64,000 nucleotides of DNA from JAFAXD01 sp963833605 (GTDB lineage Bacteria > Pseudomonadota > Alphaproteobacteria > Rhizobiales > Xanthobacteraceae). This document shows, piece by piece, positions 36,634 through 46,363 of the stretch. The position numbers and the translations under genes were made by a program. The stretch covers positions 124,001-188,000 of the forward strand of contig CAWHYZ010000005.1 of the NCBI GenBank assembly GCA_963833605.1, given 5' to 3'. Each line of letters begins with the position of its first letter. Positions within the stretch are counted from its first letter, which is position 1. Under the pieces are notes generated by a model. It searched no databases, was not told the origin of the DNA, and saw only the letters and a list, made by a program, of their open reading frames with translations.

Positions 36634-36750
36634 GGTTGCCTCCCGGTTTCGTTTTTGGTCAATGGAACAACTTGCTTGCGCCAACGTCAGCGGCATCTGC
36701 CGAGCAATTGCTCGATCAGTTTTGGATGGTCGAGGCGCCTAGCCGCGACG

Positions 36751-37602
36751 TCATTCACGGGCCAGCTCCCTGTCGAGAAATGTACGCGTTTCGCACAGGA
36801 ATCCGGCTTCGTTTTCGCCGGCAACATTGTGCCCGGCGTCAACTTCCACCAGCCTGAGACGGGCGTTCGCGGCTTTCACTTTGGCAACCGTCTCAGAAGC
36901 AAACATATCGGAGCGCGTGCCGCGAATAACGAGGATCGGGCAGGTCACGTTCGCGAGCGCCGCCCATAGATCGACGCCGAGCTTGGGCCGCTCGCCGGTC
37001 TGCAGAATCCGGCGAAACTGCTTGCGGAAATGCGGGTCGCGCTTGATCTCGTAACCGCCGGGCACTGGATTGAGATAGGCTTCGAAACGCGCCCGCATGC
37101 CGGCGCCTTGCGGCGAATGGGCGTCGGCGCCGAAATAAGCCATGGCGTCGTCGACGCTTTTGAACAGTTCGGGAGTGCGCGCTACCGTTTCGGTCACGCG
37201 CTTCGCGCCCGCCGGCGCAGTCTCGGGCGACCAGTCGATAAGTACAAGACCGGCGATGCGAGCCGGGTTCTGTGCGGCACAGAACGTGCAATTGCGCCCG
37301 CCCATGGAATGGCCGATCAGGATCGCGCGCTTCCACTCGAGATGGTCCATGAGCGCAATGATATCGGCGGCAAACGCCGGCACCGAATAGTCGCTCGCGC
37401 GGCCGGAATCCCCGAAACCGCGCATGTCCATGGCGGCAATCGCGCGATCCGTTGCCAACGCTTGCGCCGGCGCGATCCAGTCGTAGGAAAAATACGACAG
37501 GCCATGGACGATAACGACCGGGGTCCGGCCGGGCGAGCCGAACAGCCGATAGAAAATGCCGACGTCGCCCGATCGAAATGTCTTGGCGGCAACCTGCGCC
37601 AT
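36751..37602 (-). CDS. Alpha/beta hydrolase
   Basis: A 283-residue cytoplasmic hydrolase (alpha/beta fold). VVIVHGLSYFSYDWIAPAQ holds the oxyanion loop, MDMRGFGDSGRASDY follows, LIGHSMGGRNCTFC is the nucleophile elbow (Ser), and the C-terminal VEVDAGHNVAGENEAG has the catalytic His. Homologues include C-C bond hydrolases and esterases, so it might act on a ring-cleavage product made by the upstream operon, but this is inference. ATG 37602 is preceded closely by GGAGG; ATG 37623 is an alternative. It is divergent from the methyltransferase gene. Confidence 0.85.
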   Translation of the reverse strand: MAQVAAKTFRSGDVGIFYRLFGSPGRTPVVIVHGLSYFSYDWIAPAQALATDRAIAAMDMRGFGDSGRASDYSVPAFAADIIALMDHLEWKRAILIGHSMGGRNCTFCAAQNPARIAGLVLIDWSPETAPAGAKRVTETVARTPELFKSVDDAMAYFGADAHSPQGAGMRARFEAYLNPVPGGYEIKRDPHFRKQFRRILQTGERPKLGVDLWAALANVTCPILVIRGTRSDMFASETVAKVKAANARLRLVEVDAGHNVAGENEAGFLCETRTFLDRELARE

Positions 37603-37709
37603 GGTCCTCCCCGGCGTGGCCATGCGGTGCTCAGGCACGCGTTGGACGCAATTGTAAACCATCCGGCGGCACGATAGCTATGCGGCGACCGCACAATGCC
37701 GAGGCACAC

Positions 37710-38342
37710 ATGACCGAATTGGAGCGCTGGGAGGCCCGATTTTCGGCCCCCGATTTCGTGTTCGGGACCGAGCCCAACGAATTCCTGCGCGCCCAGGCGC
37801 ACCTGCTGCCGCCGCGCGGCAAGGCCCTGGCAGTGGCCGATGGCGAAGGTCGCAATGGGGTCTGGCTCGCGCAGCAAGGGCTCGATGTGCTGTCGGTCGA
37901 TTTCTCGCCTGCCGCGCAAGTCAAGGCGCAGACGCTGGCCAAAGCGCGCAACGTATCGATGCGGATTGAACGCGTCGATATTATTGAATGGGATTGGCCG
38001 GAGAACGAGTTCGATGTTGTTGCCGTCATCTTCATCCAGTTCGCCAATCCGGCACAGCGCAAGCGTATCTTCGCAGGCGTTCGCAAAGCGTTGAAGCCCG
38101 GCGGCCTGCTGCTGTTGCAGGGTTACCGGCCCGAACAGCTGAATTACAAAACGGGCGGGCCGTCGGCGGTGGAGAATCTCTATACCGAAGCCATGCTGGC
38201 CGAGGAATTCGCGGATTTTTCCGATCTGAAGATCAACTCACATGACAGCATGACCCACGAAGGCATCGGCCACGTCGGCATGGCGGCGTTGATCGATCTC
38301 GTGGGACGCAAGCGCGCAGCTGCGCAGGCACGCCGGGATTGA
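37710..38342 (+). CDS. Class I SAM-dependent methyltransferase
   Basis: A 210-residue cytosolic methyltransferase. Motif I is LAVADGEGRNGVWLAQQG, with a D in VLSVDFSPAAQVKAQTLAK (motif II), and EFDVVAVIFIQFANPAQRKR and LKPGGLLLLQGYRPEQLNY follow. It resembles the TehB-like branch (tellurite-resistance methyltransferase type). The substrate is unknown. GAGG precedes ATG 37710 by five bases. The end is convergent with the DUF2865 gene, with a hairpin between them. Confidence 0.85.
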   Translation: MTELERWEARFSAPDFVFGTEPNEFLRAQAHLLPPRGKALAVADGEGRNGVWLAQQGLDVLSVDFSPAAQVKAQTLAKARNVSMRIERVDIIEWDWPENEFDVVAVIFIQFANPAQRKRIFAGVRKALKPGGLLLLQGYRPEQLNYKTGGPSAVENLYTEAMLAEEFADFSDLKINSHDSMTHEGIGHVGMAALIDLVGRKRAAAQARRD

Positions 38343-38353
38343 AGCTCATTCGG

Positions 38354-38374
38354 CCTCATCCTGACAGGATGAGG
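38354..38374. terminator. Convergent hairpin between methyltransferase and DUF2865 genes
   Basis: CCTCATCCT (38354-38362) pairs with AGGATGAGG (38366-38374) around loop GAC. It sits in the short gap between two convergent genes, so it may stop transcription from both sides. No T-run follows, and the sequence is also a fragment of the CCTCATCCTGAGG repeat seen near 11266, so it may be only a repeat remnant. Confidence 0.45.
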
Positions 38375-38384
38375 TCTGAGAACA

Positions 38385-38990
38385 TCAATACTGTCGCTGG
38401 GGCGGCGGTGCCGGCTGGCGCGCAGTCGTGGACGGCGCACCACCGGCAGCCGGCGCGCCGCCCGGAGGCGCGACCTTGACGGTCGCCTTGCCTTCCGGCG
38501 TCGCGACCGTATCGCCGGGCCGCAAGGTCGGATCGTTGCTGGCGTCGAGTGTGACGAGGCCGCCCGAATCCTTGCCGTTGCAGGTACAGCCCGCGACCAA
38601 GGTCTTGCGATAGAGATACGCGTTCTTGAGTTCGGCATAGCGTGCGCCGTCCGGGCCCACCGCATTCTGAATCTCGCCGCCGCGGAAGACCCGGGTCTGG
38701 CTCGCTGGACAGAACGCGCTGCAAAGCTGAGACGGGCTCGCCGTCGGGTGGGGCTGCAGCGGAAAATAGCGGCCATCGCAGAGCCGCACGCAAAAGGCCT
38801 GGCCGCCACCGTAGCCGGTTTCGGGAATCGTGCCCGATGGCGCTCCCGGTTGAGGTTGCTGCGGCGCCTGCCGCTGCTGAAAACCACCGAACAGGAAATC
38901 GAAGATGTTCTGGGCGCGGGCCTCGACGGCGAGCGCCGATGCGGCGATCGCGATCACAACGCATGTCGAGATGCGTCCGGGGCTTCGCAT
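38385..38990 (-). CDS. DUF2865 family secreted protein
   Basis: A 201-residue protein. It begins MRSPGRISTCVVIAIAASAL, with cleavage near ARAQ. The body shows the Cys-rich DUF2865 pattern: FCVRLCDGRYFPLQPH, LCSAFCPASQTRVF, GGEIQNAVGPDGARYAELKN, YRKTLVAGCTCNGKD and a Pro-rich tail. The family is common in Bradyrhizobium-like bacteria and its function is unknown; six or more conserved Cys suggest disulfides in the periplasm. ATG 38990 was preferred over TTG 39008. Confidence 0.85.
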   Translation of the reverse strand: MRSPGRISTCVVIAIAASALAVEARAQNIFDFLFGGFQQRQAPQQPQPGAPSGTIPETGYGGGQAFCVRLCDGRYFPLQPHPTASPSQLCSAFCPASQTRVFRGGEIQNAVGPDGARYAELKNAYLYRKTLVAGCTCNGKDSGGLVTLDASNDPTLRPGDTVATPEGKATVKVAPPGGAPAAGGAPSTTARQPAPPPQRQY

Positions 38991-39077
38991 CCTTTTCGCT
39001 CTCCTCAACCGCCGTACTCGAATCCACCGCAGCCCATGTTACGACGAACCTCGATCCAAGGCCACTCGGGGTCGCCC

Positions 39078-39884
39078 CTACACGACGATTGCGTCCCACC
39101 CGCCATCGTGGGCGATCACCTGCCCGGTCAGGTAGTGTGACGCGTCACTGGCGAGATAGATCACGAGTCCGACGAGGTCGTCCGGGGTCCCGCGATGCCC
39201 CATGGGGATGCGCCGGTGGATCGCCTCTTCGAAGGCGGCGATCTCCTCCGGGCCGAGCGTCGCACGCCGCGCGGCACCCAGCGCCGTGCCGCCGTGCCAG
39301 CCGGGCGCAATGGCGTTCACCCGGATCTGTTCCTTGGCGTACTCAGCCGCAACCTGGCGGGTGAAGCCTATCACCCCTGCCTTCGAGGTCGAGTAGTTGA
39401 CGGCAAGCGATGGAAACCCGGGCCAATAACCGCGCAGGCCGGCGATCGAGGCAATGTTGATGATCGAGCCCGGGCCAGGCAGCATCAAAGCCAGCGCCCT
39501 GCGCGTCGTGAGAAACACACCGCGCAGGTTGATCGCCATCAGCTGATCCCAATCCGCAACGCTGAACTCATGGGTGCGCGCGGTCTTGGTGGCGATCCCG
39601 GCATTGTTGATCAGGATGTCGACGCGGCCGTGGTCCGCGGCGATCCGCCGCCACATGTCGTCGACCGATGCTTCGTCCGCAACGTCGGTGTGGATTGCTT
39701 CCGCCACACCGCGCGACTGTTTGGCGAGCGAGACGGTCTCGTCGGCACCATCGAGGTTGCGGTCGGCGCAGATCACGGTCGCGCCGTAGGCGGCAAGCCC
39801 GAGCGAGAACGCGCGCCCGAGCCCATTGCCAGCGCCGGTGACCACGGCGACTTTGCGGTCGAGGCGGAAGAGATTGTCGTACAT
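39078..39884 (-). CDS. SDR family oxidoreductase
   Basis: A 268-residue short-chain dehydrogenase/reductase. The cofactor motif is VTGAGNGLGRAFSLGL with an acidic residue in CADRN that favours NAD(H). The NNAG motif is in ILINNAGIATKTARTHEF, the active-site Ser/Tyr/Lys pattern is in IASIAG and NYSTSKAGVIGF, and PGWHGGTAL follows. The end YLTGQVIAHDGGWDAIVV is typical. The start overlaps the stop of the ABC permease gene, so it is the last gene of the export operon. The substrate is unknown. Confidence 0.9.
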   Translation of the reverse strand: MYDNLFRLDRKVAVVTGAGNGLGRAFSLGLAAYGATVICADRNLDGADETVSLAKQSRGVAEAIHTDVADEASVDDMWRRIAADHGRVDILINNAGIATKTARTHEFSVADWDQLMAINLRGVFLTTRRALALMLPGPGSIINIASIAGLRGYWPGFPSLAVNYSTSKAGVIGFTRQVAAEYAKEQIRVNAIAPGWHGGTALGAARRATLGPEEIAAFEEAIHRRIPMGHRGTPDDLVGLVIYLASDASHYLTGQVIAHDGGWDAIVV

Positions 39885-41075
39885 CAAGCCCCCTGCAATC
39901 CCCTCACGATCGGCGTGCGCGCCGCACGGATCGCCGGGAAAAGTCCACCGATCAGACCGATCACCAGCGCGAGCACTACCGCCTGCATGACCAGGGCGGA
40001 GCTGAGCGTAAACCGGAACACCACCTGGGTGAAGCTCGCGCCCAGCGTCGAGGTGGTGAAGCCGTTGAAGATCAGGAACGTCGCCAGCGCCCCGATCAAT
40101 CCGCCGAGCGCCGCCAGCACCAGCGATTCCACGAGCGTGCCGAAGAACGCTGGCAGGACCCCGAAGCCGATCGCGCGCAGCGTTGCGATCTCGACCGTGC
40201 GGCCGGCAACCGCCGAGTACATGGTGTTGAGCGCGCCGGCGAGCGCGCCCAGCGCCATTGCGATCGCCAGCGGCCAGCCGAGTTTCTGGATTAGGTCGGA
40301 GGTCTGGGAGGCCTGGTCGGCGAAGTACTCAGCTTCCGATTTAACGTCGAGTTTGAGCCGCGGATCGCCGTCGCTGTAGCTCTTGAGCGCCGCAAGCGAC
40401 CCCGGGCTCTGCAGCCGGGCCCGCATGGTCTGAAAATAGTTGTTGCGCTTGAACAGGCTCTGCACCACCGGCAGGTCGGCCCAGATCTCTGAATTCGAAC
40501 ACGCTGCCGTCGGCGTCGAACACGCCGACCACGGTCCAGGGTGAGCTGCCGAAATTGACGGTCTGGCCGAGTTCGAAACCGGCGAATTCGCTGACGATGC
40601 CCTTGCCTACCACGATCTCGTTGCTGCCCGGGTTGAACATGCGGCCCTGCGTCAGCGTGATGTTGCGCCGGATCGCGGCGCCTTCCTGCCCGATCCCGCG
40701 CAGCGGCAGGTTGGCCTTGGTGTTGCTTGCGCGCTTGATGCCGTCGACGATCAGGTAGAGCTCGGGCGAGGCAAGCGGCTTGCCGGTCGCGTTGCGGGCG
40801 ATCCCCGGTGCGTCCTCGAGCAACCGCACCTGCTCGCGGGTGAGCGTGCTGTTGATCTCGGCCTGCGAACCGCCGCGCAGCACGACGGCGACCTCGTTCG
40901 AACCCGAGCCCTCGAGCGTGCGCCGGAAGCCATTGCTCATGGCGAGGAACGACAGCAGCACCATCACCACCAATGCGATGGCGACCACGGTCGAGAGCGA
41001 GAGCCAGAAGCGCTGCGGAATGCTCTTGAGGTTGATGGCAGTGACGGCCACGATTTGCAGCAGGAGCGAGCGCAT
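39884..41075 (-). CDS. ABC transporter permease (FtsX/MacB-type); one frameshift
   Basis: About 396 residues. The N-terminal helix (SLSTVVAIALVVMVLLSFLA) and periplasmic MacB-PCD domain (SNEVAVVLRGGSQAEINSTL, LPLRGIGQEGAAIRRNITLT) are followed by a break. An extra T at about 40492 interrupts FDADGSVFESEIWADLPVVQ. After it the frame continues SLFKRNNYFQTMRARLQSPG and the FtsX helices IGFGVLPAFFGTLVESLVLA and VLALVIGLIGGLFPAIRAAR. It probably forms a heterodimer with the permease encoded just upstream (three-base gap). Confidence 0.85.
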
Positions 41076-41078
41076 GGG

Positions 41079-42239
41079 TCAGCTCCGGCCGAGTGCGACG
41101 GCGGTCTTGAGCCGCATGGCATTGAGCGCCGGCGCCAGCCCGGTCAGCACCCCAAGCACGATCATGAGGATGATGCCGATGACAAAGATGTCCGGCGTCA
41201 CCGCCAGGCCCGGTACGAACGCGGACAGGCTCACGCGCAGCTGCATGGCGCCGAGCGCTGCGACCGCGAGCCCGGGCAGGCCGCCGATCAGCGCGAGCGC
41301 GATCGACTCGCCCAGGACCAGGCGCAGAATGCGCGGCCCGGAGAACCCGAGCGCCTTCAGCACGCCGATCTCGCGGGTACGTTCGCGCACCGCCATCACC
41401 ATGGTATTGCCGACGATCATCAGGATGGTCACGAACGCCGCGCTCACCACCAGGGTCACGATCAGTGCGATGTTGCCGAGCTGGGCCACGAAGGCCTTGT
41501 TGAACGCCTTCTCGGTGTCGGTCGAGGTCTCGGCAGTGGAGTTCGCAAACATCGCGTCGATCGCCTTCGACACCTTGTCGTTCACGTCCGGCGAAGCCGT
41601 GCGCAGCACCAGCCAGCCGATCGTGTCGGTTCCGAACGACCTCGTTTCATTGAAGTAGTCGTATTGAAAGATCATGAAGTTGGTGTCCATTTGCGGGACC
41701 TTTTTCTTGAAGATGCCGACGACGTTGACATCCCAGATGCGCCCGCCGCTCTTCTGACTGAAGATGTTGCTGGCGATCGGAATGCGGTCGCCGACCTTCC
41801 AGCCGTACTTGGTGGCCAAGGTCTCGCCCACCAGCGCGCCGGCGCGATCGCGCACGAACGCCTGGCGCATCTCGGGCGTGAAATCCATCTCGTTGCCGTA
41901 GAGCGCCATGTAGGTCGCGGGCTCGACCGCCAACACGATGATGAAATTCTTCGGATCCTGAAAGTAACCGCCGAACCAGTTGGCGTGGGTGACCTCGCGC
42001 ACGCCGTCAATGCCGCGCACTCGGTTGAAATAGGCATAAGGCAACGGCTGGGTGAAATTGATCTTGTTGACGCTGACCAGCCGGTCTGCCGCCGCCTGGT
42101 CCTGGCCGGCGTTGAAGGCGCGTTCGAAGCCGGCCAACACGCCAAAAATACCAAAGGCGATGAGAATCGAACCGATCATCAGCCAGGCACGCAGTTTCTT
42201 GCGAAACAGATTCTTGCGGATCAGGAAGAAATCGTTCAC
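41079..42239 (-). CDS. ABC transporter permease (FtsX/MacB-type), second subunit
   Basis: A 386-residue inner-membrane protein. One N-terminal helix (LRAWLMIGSILIAFGIFGVL), a periplasmic domain with SVNKINFTQPLPYAYFNRVR and IPIASNIFSQKSGGRIWDVN, then three C-terminal helices of the FtsX type: VTLVVSAAFVTILMIVGNTM (followed by MAVRERTREIGVLKALGFSG), LALIGGLPGLAVAALGA and VIGIILMIVLGVLTGLAPAL. The REIGVLKALG motif is typical. GTG 42239 overlaps the ATPase stop, so translation is coupled. With the ATPase and adaptor it forms a MacAB- or Lol-like exporter. Confidence 0.9.
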   Translation of the reverse strand: MNDFFLIRKNLFRKKLRAWLMIGSILIAFGIFGVLAGFERAFNAGQDQAAADRLVSVNKINFTQPLPYAYFNRVRGIDGVREVTHANWFGGYFQDPKNFIIVLAVEPATYMALYGNEMDFTPEMRQAFVRDRAGALVGETLATKYGWKVGDRIPIASNIFSQKSGGRIWDVNVVGIFKKKVPQMDTNFMIFQYDYFNETRSFGTDTIGWLVLRTASPDVNDKVSKAIDAMFANSTAETSTDTEKAFNKAFVAQLGNIALIVTLVVSAAFVTILMIVGNTMVMAVRERTREIGVLKALGFSGPRILRLVLGESIALALIGGLPGLAVAALGAMQLRVSLSAFVPGLAVTPDIFVIGIILMIVLGVLTGLAPALNAMRLKTAVALGRS

Positions 42240-42931
42240 GCGGCGAGGTCCTTCTCGATAAACTGGCCCTTGTCGAGATGCAGCGTGCGTCGCGCGTAGC
42301 GCGCCGCCGCCGGATCGTGCGTCACCATGACGACGGTCTTGCCAAGATCGCGATTGAGGATCTGCAGCGTGGCCAGAATCTCGTCGGCAGTGGCGCGGTC
42401 GAGGTCGCCGGTCGGCTCGTCGCAGAGCAGCAGCTTGGGGTCGGAGACGATCGCGCGCGCGATCGCCACCCGCTGTTGCTGGCCGCCGGACATCTCGCGT
42501 GGATAGTGCCGGGCCCGATCCGCCAGGTTGACGATGTTGAGCGCGGTCTCGGCGTGCTCGCGTCGCTGCCGTGCGTTCAGCTTGGTGAGCAATAGCGGCA
42601 ATTCCACATTCTGCAGCGCGGTCAGCATCGGCATCAGGTTGTAGAACTGGAATACGAAGCCGACCGTGGCGGCGCGCCATTTGGCGAGCGCGCCTTCGGA
42701 GAGCTGATCGATGCGCTGCCCGGCGATCAGTATTTCACCCGCATCCGGGCGGTCGATACCGCCCATGAGATTGAGCAGCGTGGTTTTGCCGGAACCTGAC
42801 GGACCCATCACGGCGACGAAATCACCGCCGGCGATCGACAGATCGAGACCGTCGAAGATCGCGATCGTGTCCTTGCTTTTGGTGAAGTGCTTGCCAAGGT
42901 GGACAAGCCGGACAAGCGGATTGCTGGACAT
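42236..42931 (-). CDS. ABC transporter ATPase, LolD/MacB-type
   Basis: A 231-residue cytoplasmic ATPase. Walker A GPSGSGKTTLLNLMGG, the Q-loop FVFQFYNLMPMLTALQNVEL, signature MSGGQQQRVAIARAIVSDPK, Walker B LLLCDEPTGDLDRAT and H-loop VMVTHDPAAARYARRTL. These are typical of the LolD/MacB/FtsE class. GGAGAA precedes ATG 42931. It should power the two FtsX-type permeases downstream. Confidence 0.94.
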   Translation of the reverse strand: MSSNPLVRLVHLGKHFTKSKDTIAIFDGLDLSIAGGDFVAVMGPSGSGKTTLLNLMGGIDRPDAGEILIAGQRIDQLSEGALAKWRAATVGFVFQFYNLMPMLTALQNVELPLLLTKLNARQRREHAETALNIVNLADRARHYPREMSGGQQQRVAIARAIVSDPKLLLCDEPTGDLDRATADEILATLQILNRDLGKTVVMVTHDPAAARYARRTLHLDKGQFIEKDLAA

Positions 42932-42953
42932 CACTTTTCTCCGTTGAATGGTA

Positions 42954-44024
42954 TTAGTTGGCGGCCGCCGTGCCGGACGCGACATCGGCCGCGTCTTGGA
43001 GGAACGTGACCTTGACCGCCATGTCGGGAAGGATGCGGGGATCCTTCTGCTTGAGCGCGATGCGCACCTTGACGGTCGCCTTGTCGCGGTTCGCCGTGGG
43101 CACGACCGCAATCACCGACGCCGGTATGATCCAGTTCGGATAGGCGTCGAGCACCGCCGACACCGCCCCGCCGGCGTGCACGCGGCCGATGAAGGCCTCA
43201 TTGACGTCGACCTCGATCTCGATCGAATCCATGTCGACGATGGTGCAGATGCCGGTGCGGGTGAAGCTGCCGCCTGCCGACATCGGTGAAATCATTTCGC
43301 CCGGCTGCGCGCTGCGGTCGACCACCACGCCGCTGAACGGCGCGCGGATGTTGTGCTTGTCGAGCACCGAGGCGGTGCGCTGAGCATCGCGGCGGGCGGT
43401 CTCGAGCTGGGCCTGCGCCTGCACGAGCTGGGCACGCAGCACATTGACGCGCGCATCGGCCTTGGTGAGGTCGGCCTCGCTGGCAAAGCTGTTGCGCGAC
43501 AGGCTGCGCATGCGCGCGAGGATGCGCTCCGCATCCTGCAGATCGGCCGCGACCGCCTGGGCCGCACCGTCGGCCGCCTGCGCGCGCGACTGGGCGAGCG
43601 CGAGGTCGTGCTCGGCCAATATACTGTCGAGCTTGGCCACCACCTGGCCGGCGGTCACCATCATACCTTCCTCGATCAGGACTTCGACGACCTTGCCGGT
43701 AATCTCCGCCGCTACCGTGGCCTTGCGCCGCGCCACGATGTACCCGGACGCGGCGAGACCCCCCTTTGGCGAATCGGAGGCGACGCTCGCCGGCTGCGCC
43801 GCTGCCGCACCCGGCCCGGCCTGCGCAATCGCTCGCTCGGCGCCGTCGACCACCGGTGTCCGCGACAGCAGCAGCCACAGCACGGCAAGCGCCACAACGC
43901 TCGCCAGCGCGCCGTAGATTGCCGCAATCCGCCAGGCGCGCGTCCGCCGTGGCGCCGGGGCCTTCGCGGCGGCGCGATCGATCACCAGCGCATGCAGAAG
44001 CGTTGTCTTATCGCTGCTTGCCAT
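42954..44024 (-). CDS. HlyD/MFP-type periplasmic adaptor subunit
   Basis: A 356-residue adaptor anchored by one N-terminal helix (IYGALASVVALAVLWLLLSR). The lipoyl/barrel part reads ASGYIVARRKATVAAEITGK and VLIEEGMMVTAGQVVAKLDS. A coiled-coil hairpin follows (LALAQSRAQAADGAAQAVAA to about residue 200). After it come NIRAPFSGVVVDRSAQPGEM, the second barrel strand and the beta domain. This fits the MacA-like adaptor that links an inner-membrane ABC exporter to an outer-membrane channel. It is the first gene of the operon, 22 bases before the ATPase gene. No outer-membrane TolC gene is nearby. Confidence 0.92.
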   Translation of the reverse strand: MASSDKTTLLHALVIDRAAAKAPAPRRTRAWRIAAIYGALASVVALAVLWLLLSRTPVVDGAERAIAQAGPGAAAAQPASVASDSPKGGLAASGYIVARRKATVAAEITGKVVEVLIEEGMMVTAGQVVAKLDSILAEHDLALAQSRAQAADGAAQAVAADLQDAERILARMRSLSRNSFASEADLTKADARVNVLRAQLVQAQAQLETARRDAQRTASVLDKHNIRAPFSGVVVDRSAQPGEMISPMSAGGSFTRTGICTIVDMDSIEIEVDVNEAFIGRVHAGGAVSAVLDAYPNWIIPASVIAVVPTANRDKATVKVRIALKQKDPRILPDMAVKVTFLQDAADVASGTAAAN

Positions 44025-44185
44025 CCCACCGCGTCCACAACCGATACGGCCCCGCCGCAACTTTCTAGAGCGAGGCCTCAACCAAAACTAGAGCAACATC
44101 GTGGCGGATCGACGCAGGCTCGCATCTTTGCGAGGATCATACATCGCAACGCAAAGAGCGGCGCGAAGCAGCAGGGGGAAAGTTG

Positions 44186-45163
44186 ATGGCTGGAAGAATG
44201 AACGTGCGCGGTATGGTCGCGCTCACAGTTCTCGGTTTGAGCATGCTGCCCGCCTTGGCGCAGACCTATCCGAGCCGGCCGATCCGGATGATCGTTCCGA
44301 TCGCGCCCGGGTCGGTGACGGATGTGGCCGCGCGCCTGATGGCACAGGAATTGACCGACCGCATGGGGCAGCCCGTGATTGTGGAAAACCGGCCCGGCGC
44401 CAACATGGTGATCGGTGGCGCGGAATGCGCGAAGGCCGCGCCCGACGGCTACACCCTGTGCGTGGTGAGCCCCGATACGATGTCGTTCAATCCGTTCACG
44501 ATCCCTAATCTTCCCTACAATCCGGACCGGGATTTCCGGCCGGTCACCAACATGTACTATGTGATCGAGGGACTGGTGGCGAAGCAGGCGCTGCCGGCGA
44601 ACTCGGTCGCAGAGCTGCGCACGCTGGCGGCGGCGCGTCCCGGCGCGCTCAACTTCGGCACGCTCGGCGCCCGCACCACCACCGACATGTATCGGCTGTG
44701 GCTCGGCGAATTGTGGAAGACGAGCTTCGTCGGCGTTCCCTACAAGGGCGGCAGTGAGATCATCGGCGCGCTGCTGACCGGAACCATCGACGTGTCCAAG
44801 ATCGGGGTCGGCAACATGGCAGGCCAGCTCGACGGAGGAAAACTCAAGGTCCTGGCCTTGCGCAGCCTGGGCCGCAATGCGCGCCTGCCGAATGTGCCGA
44901 CCCTCGCCGAGGCCGGCCTTGCGGGTTTCCCGGGCGGCCCGATCTTCTGGGGCATGATGGTGCCGGCCGCGACCCCGGACGACCTCGTCAAACGGCTCCA
45001 TTCCGAACTGGTGGCGGTCATCCGCGGTCCGAAGTTCACGGCATTCGCGCAAGCGCAGTTCATCGAACCGGACGGCTCCACCCCTGAGCAGTTCGCGGCG
45101 TTTCTCAAGGAGGACCGCGTCAACGCCGGCAAGTTGCTGAAGTTGTATGCGGGGGAGAAATAG
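44186..45163 (+). CDS. Bug/TctC-type substrate-binding protein
   Basis: A 325-residue periplasmic binding protein. The signal is VALTVLGLSMLPALA, and the mature start is QTYPSRPIRMIVPIAPGSVT. ENRPGANMVIGGAECAKAAP, APDGYTLCVVSPDTMSFNPF, YKGGSEIIGALLTGTIDVSK and LPNVPTLAEAGLAGFPGGPI match Bug proteins. The ligand is unknown; no membrane partner is nearby. GGGGGA precedes ATG 44186; TTG 44183 and ATG 44198 are alternatives. It is divergent from the export operon. Confidence 0.92.
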   Translation: MAGRMNVRGMVALTVLGLSMLPALAQTYPSRPIRMIVPIAPGSVTDVAARLMAQELTDRMGQPVIVENRPGANMVIGGAECAKAAPDGYTLCVVSPDTMSFNPFTIPNLPYNPDRDFRPVTNMYYVIEGLVAKQALPANSVAELRTLAAARPGALNFGTLGARTTTDMYRLWLGELWKTSFVGVPYKGGSEIIGALLTGTIDVSKIGVGNMAGQLDGGKLKVLALRSLGRNARLPNVPTLAEAGLAGFPGGPIFWGMMVPAATPDDLVKRLHSELVAVIRGPKFTAFAQAQFIEPDGSTPEQFAAFLKEDRVNAGKLLKLYAGEK

Positions 45164-45170
45164 AAGCCGC

Positions 45171-45250
45171 GTAGCCCGGATGGAGCGAAGCGAAATCCGG
45201 GATGAATTCACTACCCCGTATTACGCGCTATCGCGCTCCATCCGGGCTAC
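45171..45250. repeat. Dispersed GTAGCCCGGATG palindromic element, copy 3
   Basis: An 80-base copy whose terminal 12 bases, GTAGCCCGGATG, are matched exactly in inverted form at 45239-45250. An internal TACGCGCTATCGCGC stretch adds structure. It lies between the Bug gene and the DapA-like gene. Confidence 0.85.
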
Positions 45251-45344
45251 AGGCCTGCGTATTGGCCAAGCCCCCCGCATTTGCGGCGGCGCCCGGTTTG
45301 GCGCAAACTGCACGTTGTCACACCGCAACGATCGGACGGCACCG

Positions 45345-46338
45345 ATGAAATACCGCAAGCACGAGGCCAAGGAGTATTCGCGGGCGCACATGCGCGGGAT
45401 CTTTGCCGCCGCCAACACGCCGTTTCGCCCGGGCGATCTCGCGCTCGATGAGGCCGGGCTACGCCGCAACATGCGGCACTGGATCGACGAACTTGGCATT
45501 GACGGTCTGTTCGTCGCCGGCAAACAGGGCGAGTTCTTTTCCATGTCGCTTACCGAGCGCAAACGCAGCTTCGAAATCGCGGTCGAGGAAACTGCCGGGC
45601 GCGCGCAGACCGTGCTGTCCTGCTCCGACCAGAACCTCGACGTGGTGCTCGAGCTCGCCCGCCATGCCGAGGCGATCGGCGGCGATTACATCGTGGTGCA
45701 TGCGCCGATGCTGCACTTCCACGATGCCCAGGACGACTGCGTGCGCGAATACTACAAGTACATCGCGTCGCAGGTTTCGATCGGCATCGCGCTCTGGAGC
45801 CACCCCGACAGCGGTTATCTGCTGAGCCCGGAGCTCTGCGCCGAGCTTGCCGAGATCGAGAACGTGGTCGCCATCAAGTACAGTGTGCCGCGCGAGATGT
45901 ACGCCAAGCTGACGCGGCTCGCGGGCGACAGGATCATCGTGTCGACCGCGTCCGAGGCGGAATGGTTCGACAATATCGTCGAGCTGGGCTGGCAGCTCTA
46001 TCTGTGCTCGTCGCCGCCCTACACGCTGCAGACCCCGGTCGACCTGCGCATGCGCGAATACACCGACCTCGCCATGGCCGGCAATGTGAAAGAGGCCAAG
46101 CGCGTGCGCGATAGCCTCAATCCGGTGCGCGAGGCGATCAAGAAAACGCGTCCCCCCGGCAAGCCTTACTCACATCAGAAATACTGGCAGGAGCTGCTCG
46201 GCCAGGTCGGCGGGCCGGTGCGGCGGCCGCTCCTGGAGCTCAGCGAGGCCGAAAAGGCCGCGACCCGTCGCTGCGTTCGAGTCGTGTGGCCTCAAGCTCG
46301 CGCAGGACCGCCCCGCGAGCGCCGTCGCCGCCGAGTAA
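45345..46338 (+). CDS. Dihydrodipicolinate synthase (DapA) family aldolase; frameshift near the end
   Basis: A class I aldolase-fold enzyme. MRGIFAAANTPFRPGDLALD is the family start, GIDGLFVAGKQGEFFSMSLT corresponds to the substrate loop, and the Schiff-base Lys is in NVVAIKYSVPREMYA. It acts on a keto acid, but neither lysine synthesis nor the real substrate can be told from sequence; family members in catabolic clusters cleave or hydrate ring-opened products. An extra base near 46265 breaks the tail; corrected, it ends AAFESCGLKLAQDRPASAVA at 46338 (about 330 residues). A long frame continuing to 46352 is an artefact. Confidence 0.85.
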
Positions 46339-46363
46339 TGCCCATCGCCTGAAAGGACCAGAT